28,852 nt of DNA from Saonia sp964398035. Lineage in GTDB: Bacteria; Bacteroidota; Bacteroidia; Flavobacteriales; Flavobacteriaceae. This document shows, one piece after another, positions 23,249-28,852 of the stretch. The stretch's first letter is position 1, and each line of letters starts with the position of its first letter. A program made the position numbers and the translations under genes. The DNA is taken from positions 1-28,852 of the forward strand of contig CAYNLI010000025.1 of NCBI GenBank assembly GCA_964398035.1, read 5' to 3'. The notes beneath the pieces were generated by a model. That model was not told where the DNA came from. It saw nothing but the letters and a program-made list of their open reading frames with translations, and made no database searches.

Positions 23249-25648
23249 ATGATTACGAATACAGAATTAGAACATAGGGGAAATTTATACCCCAATCAAA
23301 TTATAGATTACAGGAAAGATGCAGATAAACTTTTCTTTACTACAGAGAACGGAGTTGTTCTGCAAATAACCATTCTTCGCGATAGTGTTATACGATTTAG
23401 ATATGGTACTGGAAATACTTTTGAGCCCGATTTTTCCTATGCCATAAGCAAAGATGTAAATTTAGGGTACAACCATTTGGAGGTTGAAGACCTGAATACT
23501 GAATACATAGTTGAAACTGCCAAGTTAAAGATCCATATCAATAAAAAGGACCTTAAAATCAAGATTAAAGATCTAGAGGACAACATCATCAACCAAGATG
23601 AATCGGGTTTTCACTGGGAAGAAAATTATGAGTATGGTGGCAATGTTGTAAAAATGAGCAAGGTGGCACAGGCCTCCGAAAGTTATTATGGCATGGGAGA
23701 TAAGGCCACCCATTCCAATTTAAAGGGAAAACGGGTAAACAATTGGGCCATGGACCAATATGCCTTTGGAAAAGGCCAAGAGCCATTATATAAAGCTATT
23801 CCTTTTTATGTGGGTCTTCATAACAATATAGCCTACGGTGTTTTCTTTGATAATACCTTTAGGAGTTATTTTGATTTTGCGCAAGAACGTAGAAATGTAT
23901 CAAGTTTTTGGGCAGATGGTGGAGAAATGAACTACTACTTTTTCTATGGACCGCAAATGCCCGAGGTTGTACAGGCATATACAGATTTAACGGGAACGCC
24001 AGAATTACCACCACTTTGGGCTTTGGGCTTTCATCAATCTAAATGGAGTTACTTTCCTGAAAGTAAGGTCAAAGAAATTGCTAAAAAGTTTAGAGAGCAT
24101 AAGATACCATGTGATGCCATTTATTTGGATATTGACTATATGGAAGGCTTTAGATGTTTCACTTGGAACAAAGAATATTTTCCAGACCCCAAAAGAATGG
24201 TGCAGGAATTAAGTGATGATGGTTTTAAAACAGTGGCCATTATAGACCCAGGAATTAAGGTTGATAAGGACTATTGGGTGTATAATGAAGCTAAAGAGAT
24301 GGATTATTTCTGCAAAAGGGGAGATGGTCCGTATATGCAAGGAAAAGTATGGCCGGGACAATGTAATTTCCCAGATTATACCAATCCAAAAGTTAGGGAA
24401 TGGTGGGCAGGATTGTATAAAGAATTGATTGCAGAAATTGGGGTTAAAGGGGTATGGAACGATATGAACGAACCTGCCATAATGGAAGTGCCAGGAAAGA
24501 CTTTTCCATTGGATGTAAGGCATGATTATGATGGGCATCCTTGTAGTCACAGAAAAGCACATAATATTTATGGAACCCAAATGGCACGAGCCACATATGA
24601 AGGGGTTAAGAAATTTGTATACCCTAAACGCCCGTTTGTAATTACACGATCTGCTTATTCTGGAGCACAACGATATACGTCTACATGGACAGGAGACAAT
24701 GTGGCCACATGGGAGCATTTATGGATAGCCAATATACAGGCGCAACGCATGTGCATGAGTGGTATGTCTTTTGTGGGGTCAGATATAGGAGGTTTTGCAG
24801 AACAGCCCAATGGTGAATTATTTGTAAGATGGATACAGTTAGGGGTGTTTCATCCATTTTGTAGAGTGCATTCCAGTGGCGATCATGGTGATCAAGAACC
24901 TTGGTCTTTCGATGAAGACGTAACCAATATTGTCAGAAAATATATAGAATTAAGATATCAGTTATTACCATATTTATACACCATGTTCTGGCGTTATGCC
25001 AAAGAAGGGGTGCCAATGTTACAATCATTGGTGTATAATGATCAAGAAGATACACAGACCCATTTTAGAACAGATGAGTTTCTTTTTGGAGACCAAATTT
25101 TGGTTTGCCCTATACAAGAACCCAATGCCCAGGGAAGAAGAATGTATTTCCCCAAAGGTAAATGGTACAATTATTGGAATAATGAAATTATAGATGGTGG
25201 GAAAGAAAAATGGGTGGTTGCAGAGATAGACACACTACCTCTTTATATAAAAGCAGGAGCTATTATCCCTAAATATCCCATACAGCAATATGTTGGGGAA
25301 TTAGACATTGAAGAACTGGTTTTGGAAGTATATTATAAAATGGGGAAAGAGAGTTCAATAGTATATGAAGATGGACAAGACGGTTATGATTACAAAAAAG
25401 GCCGTTACAGTCTTCGTAATTTTAAATTGGATGGAAGAGAGTCAGAACTTATTATTCGACAATATAAGGATGGTAAATTTATAACGCCTTATAGTACTTT
25501 TAAATTAAAATTGCATGGTCTTCCTTTTGAAATAGGACATATTGAACTGGACAATAAAATAGTTCCTTTAGAAGAAGTGAAGTTAAATGAAGACAATGTT
25601 ATAGAAATCAGCAAGGATTTCTCAGAACTACATATTATAGGAAAATAA
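23249..25648 (+). CDS. GH31 alpha-glucosidase, cytosolic
   Basis: This 799-residue protein has the GH31 layout: an N-terminal beta-sandwich (about 1-245), a catalytic barrel (about 250-590) and C-terminal beta domains. The catalytic nucleophile is D405 in GVWNDMNEPA and the acid/base is D483 in WTGDNVATW. Other conserved pieces are YLDIDYM, the substrate-binding FVGSDIGGF and RVHSSGDHGDQEPW. There is no signal peptide, so it acts inside the cell, unlike the exported GH31 enzymes of polysaccharide utilisation loci. Beside glgB it most likely trims glucose from glycogen- or maltodextrin-type oligosaccharides. Other GH31 activities (alpha-xylosidase, sulfoquinovosidase) look less likely given the context, but are not excluded. 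Confidence 0.9.
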   Translation: MITNTELEHRGNLYPNQIIDYRKDADKLFFTTENGVVLQITILRDSVIRFRYGTGNTFEPDFSYAISKDVNLGYNHLEVEDLNTEYIVETAKLKIHINKKDLKIKIKDLEDNIINQDESGFHWEENYEYGGNVVKMSKVAQASESYYGMGDKATHSNLKGKRVNNWAMDQYAFGKGQEPLYKAIPFYVGLHNNIAYGVFFDNTFRSYFDFAQERRNVSSFWADGGEMNYYFFYGPQMPEVVQAYTDLTGTPELPPLWALGFHQSKWSYFPESKVKEIAKKFREHKIPCDAIYLDIDYMEGFRCFTWNKEYFPDPKRMVQELSDDGFKTVAIIDPGIKVDKDYWVYNEAKEMDYFCKRGDGPYMQGKVWPGQCNFPDYTNPKVREWWAGLYKELIAEIGVKGVWNDMNEPAIMEVPGKTFPLDVRHDYDGHPCSHRKAHNIYGTQMARATYEGVKKFVYPKRPFVITRSAYSGAQRYTSTWTGDNVATWEHLWIANIQAQRMCMSGMSFVGSDIGGFAEQPNGELFVRWIQLGVFHPFCRVHSSGDHGDQEPWSFDEDVTNIVRKYIELRYQLLPYLYTMFWRYAKEGVPMLQSLVYNDQEDTQTHFRTDEFLFGDQILVCPIQEPNAQGRRMYFPKGKWYNYWNNEIIDGGKEKWVVAEIDTLPLYIKAGAIIPKYPIQQYVGELDIEELVLEVYYKMGKESSIVYEDGQDGYDYKKGRYSLRNFKLDGRESELIIRQYKDGKFITPYSTFKLKLHGLPFEIGHIELDNKIVPLEEVKLNEDNVIEISKDFSELHIIGK

Positions 25649-25693
25649 TTTTTTTTGTAAATTACCGTACACTATATAAAAAACACTGACACT

Positions 25694-26503
25694 ATGAAAA
25701 AAGTAATTTTGGTAATGGCCATTTTTTTAGGCGTTGCCTCTTGTAAAGTAAACCCGTTCACTGGGAAAAAGGTGCTGAATTTTTACCCAAATAGTCAAAT
25801 ATTCCCAACGGCTTTTGCTCAGTACGATCAATTTTTGGGGGAAAATGAAACGGTAGAAGGTACTGCAGAAGCTCATATGATAACAAAAGTTGGGCAGCGT
25901 ATCTCTTCCGCAGCGGAAAGATGGTTGACTGCCAATGGATACCCAGGATATCTTAAAGATTATAAATGGGAATACCATCTTGTAAAAGATGAGACAGTCA
26001 ATGCTTGGTGCATGCCAGGCGGTAAGATTGTATTTTATTCAGGAATTTTACCCATAACTCAGTCAGAAACTGGTATAGCAGTAGTTATGGGGCATGAAGT
26101 AGCCCATGCATTGGCCGATCATGGAGCACAGCGTATGAGTGCAGGTGTTCTACAACAAGGGGTTGCTGTAGTTGGGAATATAGCCATGCAGGATGAACAA
26201 AAAAGAAATATATTTAACCAGGCCTATGGAATAGGGTCTCAATTAGGGGTAATGTTGCCTTTTAGTAGAAGCCATGAAACGGAGGCCGATAGAATTGGTC
26301 TTCAAATCATGGCAATTGCAGGATATAATCCAGATGAAGCTGCAGAATTATGGAAAAGAATGAAAGCAAACAGTGGAGGGCAAGCACCACCAGAGTTCAT
26401 GAGTACACACCCATCCAATGATACCAGAATCAATAACCTAACTGCATGGGCACCATTGGCAAAACAAGAAGCAGCAAAGTATGGTGTTGTCTCTTTTGAT
26501 TGA
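25694..26503 (+). CDS. M48-family metallopeptidase lipoprotein
   Basis: This 269-residue protein has a lipoprotein signal (GVASC, Cys17). The zinc site is HEVAHALADH (H134, E135, H138), and the third ligand Glu lies in HETEADRIGLQIM. Other family markers are NAWCMPGGKIVFYSGIL and the late FMSTHPSNDTRI. It resembles the Oma1/LoiP/YcaL group of small envelope-anchored M48 peptidases involved in quality control, rather than the polytopic HtpX. Lipidation puts it in the periplasm or outer membrane. It starts 45 bases after the GH31 gene but has its own strong terminator. Any functional link to the glucan genes is unlikely. Confidence 0.9.
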   Translation: MKKVILVMAIFLGVASCKVNPFTGKKVLNFYPNSQIFPTAFAQYDQFLGENETVEGTAEAHMITKVGQRISSAAERWLTANGYPGYLKDYKWEYHLVKDETVNAWCMPGGKIVFYSGILPITQSETGIAVVMGHEVAHALADHGAQRMSAGVLQQGVAVVGNIAMQDEQKRNIFNQAYGIGSQLGVMLPFSRSHETEADRIGLQIMAIAGYNPDEAAELWKRMKANSGGQAPPEFMSTHPSNDTRINNLTAWAPLAKQEAAKYGVVSFD

Positions 26504-26532
26504 TAAATAGAAATTTTTAATTGTATATTGGA

Positions 26533-26561
26533 AGCTGTTCTTTTTTAGAACAGCTTTTTTT
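26533..26561 (+). terminator. Intrinsic terminator after the M48 gene
   Basis: A nine-base stem (AGCTGTTCT with AGAACAGCT) has a five-T loop and is followed by a T-run to 26561. It lies 29 bases past the stop of the peptidase gene. Confidence 0.85.
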
Positions 26562-26580
26562 GTGGAAAAAGAATTCTACG

Positions 26581-26635
26581 GGATTAAATCTTAATCCTAA
26601 ATATAATTTAGGTCTCCTCGAGCGAAGTTGAGAGG
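26581..26635. repeat. Tandem hairpins and REP-like word upstream of the MFS gene
   Basis: Three small inverted repeats stand side by side: GGATTAA/TTAATCC (26581-26597), CCTAAAT/ATTTAGG (26596-26612) and CCTC/GAGG (26616-26635). The last encloses GAGCGAAGTTGA (26620-26631), a word that recurs with one change after the MFS gene. They fill most of the 97 bases between the terminator and the MFS start. Confidence 0.45.
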
Positions 26636-26658
26636 TTTAGAATTATTATTTTTATTAT

Positions 26659-27999
26659 ATGGCAAGAGCATTGGCAATCAAAGGAAGTAAAAAACTTTTA
26701 AATGCATGGGCGTTTTATGACTGGGCAAACTCTGTATATAGTTTAGTTATTGCATCCGCAATATTTCCCATTTTTTATGGAGCACTCTTTAGAGCTTCTG
26801 AAATAGAGAAAGTTTCTGTATTTGGAGGAGAAATAGCTAGAGCACCTTTAATAAGTTATGTTACCTCTCTAGCCTTTGTGTTCATAGCGCTTGTTATACC
26901 GTTGCTGTCCGGTATTGCAGATTATTTGGGTAACAAGAAAATGTTCATGAAGTTTTTTTGCTATCTGGGAGGCGTGTCTTGTATTGGGCTGTATTGGTTT
27001 TCCTTGGAAAATATTTATGTTGGTTTAGCGTGCTATTTTTTTGGTTTAGTGGGTTTCTGGGTAAGTTTTGCCATTAATAATTCCTACCTGCCAGACATTG
27101 CTTTTCCAGAACAACAAGACCGCATTAGTGCCAAAGGGTTCTCTATGGGCTATGTGGGCAGTGTTATTCTATTGTTGTTCAATTTAGCAATGGTCATGAA
27201 CCCTGCTTTTTTTGGAATAGAAACAGATGTTGATGGTATTGCTGAGATAAAGGCCATGAAGTATTCCTTTGTTACCGTTGGTATTTGGTGGATATTATTT
27301 AGTCAGTATACTTTTAGACATTTGCCAAAAGGGCACAAACGAGAAGGGGAACGCAAAAATGTTATTCTCAATGGGTTTAGGGAACTAAAAGGAGTATGGA
27401 AACAATTGGGTGGCGAAATTAAACTGAAACACTATTTGGCTGCTTTTTTTGTGTACAGTATGGCGGTACAGACCATTATGTTGATTGCCACTTATTTTGG
27501 GGAAGAAGAAATACAGTGGGGTACTGAGAGTGAGCGTACCACTGGATTAATCATTAGTATTTTGGTCATACAAGTAGTGGCAATTTTAGGAGCTACTTTA
27601 ACAGCAATGGCTTCCAAAATTTTCGGAAATGTAAAGACTCTGATTGTTATAAATGTGCTTTGGGTGTTTATATGTATTTATGCCTATTTTATGATAACAC
27701 CAATGGATTTTTATATAGCTGCTGGTTGTGTAGGAATGGTAATGGGGGGTATACAGGCCTTGTCCAGATCTACCTATTCTAAGTTTTTACCAGAAACTAC
27801 TGACACCACTTCCTTTTTTAGCTTTTATGATGTATCAGAAAAAATTGGGATAATCATAGGGACTTTTTTGTTTGGCTATGTGACCCAACTTGAGAACAGT
27901 ATGCGACCTGCTATTGCTTTTCTTGCCTTGTTTTTTATTGTAGGGGCACTTATGCTTACTAGAGTGAATAAAAATAAACCTATCCGTTCGAGCAGCTAG
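26659..27999 (+). CDS. UMF1-family MFS permease (Atg22-like)
   Basis: This 446-residue protein has about 12 membrane helices. The opening LNAWAFYDWANSVYSLVIASAIFP is the hallmark of the UMF1 branch of the major facilitator superfamily, whose eukaryotic relative is the vacuolar amino-acid effluxer Atg22. Other family marks are PLLSGIADYLGNKKMF in the first cytosolic loop and GGIQALSRSTYSKFLPE in the second half. The substrate of bacterial members is not established; amino acids or small metabolites are likely. It sits alone between a terminator and an intergenic repeat. Its last codons (R-S-S-S) and stop lie within a REP-like inverted repeat, so the C-terminal tail may vary between strains. 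Confidence 0.88.
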   Translation: MARALAIKGSKKLLNAWAFYDWANSVYSLVIASAIFPIFYGALFRASEIEKVSVFGGEIARAPLISYVTSLAFVFIALVIPLLSGIADYLGNKKMFMKFFCYLGGVSCIGLYWFSLENIYVGLACYFFGLVGFWVSFAINNSYLPDIAFPEQQDRISAKGFSMGYVGSVILLLFNLAMVMNPAFFGIETDVDGIAEIKAMKYSFVTVGIWWILFSQYTFRHLPKGHKREGERKNVILNGFRELKGVWKQLGGEIKLKHYLAAFFVYSMAVQTIMLIATYFGEEEIQWGTESERTTGLIISILVIQVVAILGATLTAMASKIFGNVKTLIVINVLWVFICIYAYFMITPMDFYIAAGCVGMVMGGIQALSRSTYSKFLPETTDTTSFFSFYDVSEKIGIIIGTFLFGYVTQLENSMRPAIAFLALFFIVGALMLTRVNKNKPIRSSS

Positions 28000-28015
28000 T
28001 GCTGAGCGAAGTCGA
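27987..28015. repeat. REP-like inverted repeat overlapping the MFS stop codon
   Basis: TTCGAGCAGC and GCTGAGCGAA form an imperfect ten-base hairpin (eight pairs) with the TAG stop in its four-base loop. It then continues into GAGCGAAGTCGA (28004-28015), the same word as at 26620 apart from one pyrimidine. Short repeats of this GAGCGAAGTYGA type are scattered between genes in many flavobacteria. The remaining bases to 28166 show nothing further that I can support. Confidence 0.5.
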
Positions 28016-28166
28016 AGTAGAGTCGAGAATTAATTATCTCAACAGTCTTGATTACCTTTAGCATTATAAAATTTGTGTTTCCACTTTTTTACTTGAATTT
28101 TAAGCTGTTGCTTATATAAATAAGTTGTGCCTCATTACTAGGAAACAAAAAAGCTATGATTAAAAA

Positions 28167-28790
28167 ATGAACAATCCATGGTTGAAAATATCACATTATG
28201 ATTATGAAAATCATATGTTAGAAATTGGTCAGGCACAAGTACTAAATAACCTGACTAAATATTATTTAGACAAATATTGCCCTGAGAGTTTTGCGCTTTT
28301 GGGTTGCACAACTGGTAATGGATTGGAGCATATAAAATCAGAAACTACAAAGTATGTCCACGCTATTGATATTAATCCAAATTATTTACAAAGAACAAAG
28401 GAAAGGTTCAAGGATGAAATTAAAAACTTGAAGACTTATAATATTGATATTCAGAAAAGTGAATTATCAATCAATAACATAGATTTATTTTTCACAGGTC
28501 TTGTTCTTGAATATGTTGAGCCAATAAAGTCGCTGAATAAAATAATCCAATGCTTAAATGAAGATGGAGTGTTAATTGTAATTATTCAGAAAAATACACA
28601 TACATCTTCTGTTTCAAAGACTGAATATAAATCGCTTGAAAAATTGTCAGACATTTTTAATGAAGTGAATGAAGGTAAGATTGATGAATTTATTCAATCA
28701 AGAAAAATGGAATTGATTAAACGTAATGAAATAGAGTTGACAAAAAATAAATCATTCATATTGCTGGAATATAGGATGAAAAGAAAATAA
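28167..28790 (+). CDS. Small class I SAM-dependent methyltransferase-like protein
   Basis: This 207-residue protein has the Rossmann-type methyltransferase order. Motif I is ALLGCTTGNGLEHI (about 43-56), with the Gly-rich loop as GCTTGNG. An acidic motif II follows (VHAIDINPNYL), then a strand IDLFFTGLVLEYVE and a later strand VLIVIIQ. The fold is that of small-molecule or protein methyltransferases related to ubiE/class 11; the acceptor cannot be named. It has no clear partners. The gene is more AT-rich than the rest of the window and lies beyond a repeat element near the window's end, so it may be a recent acquisition. No terminator is evident; the last 62 bases hold only a weak inverted repeat (28794-28809). 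Confidence 0.75.
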   Translation: MNNPWLKISHYDYENHMLEIGQAQVLNNLTKYYLDKYCPESFALLGCTTGNGLEHIKSETTKYVHAIDINPNYLQRTKERFKDEIKNLKTYNIDIQKSELSINNIDLFFTGLVLEYVEPIKSLNKIIQCLNEDGVLIVIIQKNTHTSSVSKTEYKSLEKLSDIFNEVNEGKIDEFIQSRKMELIKRNEIELTKNKSFILLEYRMKRK

Positions 28791-28852
28791 CAAGCATATA
28801 ATATTATGCCCATAATAAAATTGATAGAAAAAATTTCCAGAGAAGTTATCAT

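Noticed and set aside
24209..24718. 169-codon minus-strand open frame inside the GH31 gene
   Set aside because: It is the reverse of the GH31 catalytic region and its translation is Cys/His/Ile-rich nonsense with no family resemblance.
1..28852. CRISPR array, tRNA, rRNA, prophage or defence island
   Set aside because: There are no regularly spaced repeats, cloverleaf sequences, phage structural genes or recognised defence genes in any part of the window.

Overview
The window looks like a chromosomal segment of a marine-type member of the Flavobacteriaceae (Bacteroidetes). It is AT-rich. Several genes have the phylum's sigma-A promoter word TAnnTTTG just upstream and no obvious Shine-Dalgarno sequence. 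The families present (collagen-like lipoprotein, ECF sigma factor with a partner membrane protein, MoxR/DUF58/DUF4350/DUF4129 cluster, UMF1-type MFS) are typical of that group. The assembly is a draft: a 100-N gap sits at 20386-20485, and its two flanks are the same 55 bases.

Layout. 1-1170: three nested, broken insertion sequences. They are an IS630-type transposase with a frameshift, interrupted by the tail of a minus-strand IS3-type element, which is itself cut by the C-terminal half of a plus-strand IS3-type element. 1218-7441 (minus): a six-gene operon, read from SpoIIM-like protein through a membrane protein, DUF4129, DUF4350 and MoxR ATPase to DUF58. An RDD protein and a UPF0126/TRIC-type channel gene diverge from its head; the channel gene carries a frameshift in its last codons. 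8806-10990: cyclophilin-type lipoprotein, NudL-like CoA pyrophosphatase and a divergent PlsC-like acyltransferase. 10987-12130 (minus): ECF sigma factor and membrane partner. 12262-13689 (minus): exported M20 amidohydrolase. 13794-16646: type II NADH dehydrogenase, YhhN-type lysoplasmalogenase and XerD. 16755-18184: small outer-membrane barrel protein, a double-terminator interval that may hold a small RNA or attenuator, aroQ and a DUF3817 protein. 18185-21031 (minus): lpdA, msrB lipoprotein and a collagen-like lipoprotein spanning the false gap. 21246-27999 (plus): glgB, a GH31 alpha-glucosidase, an M48 lipoprotein peptidase and a UMF1-family MFS permease. 28167-28790: a small orphan SAM methyltransferase.

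How the genes work together. The 1.2-8.2 kb block is the most system-like part. A cytosolic MoxR AAA+ ATPase is encoded with a VWA-like DUF58 protein, two single-span proteins with large soluble domains, and several polytopic membrane proteins. This gene set recurs in many bacteria, but I know of no settled function for it. glgB and GH31 form a small alpha-glucan pair with no glgA or glgC in view. Most other genes are housekeeping. Genes are packed tightly, with several convergent pairs overlapping or abutting at their stops and one divergent pair overlapping at its start codons. I see no CRISPR array, tRNA, rRNA, phage or defence system.
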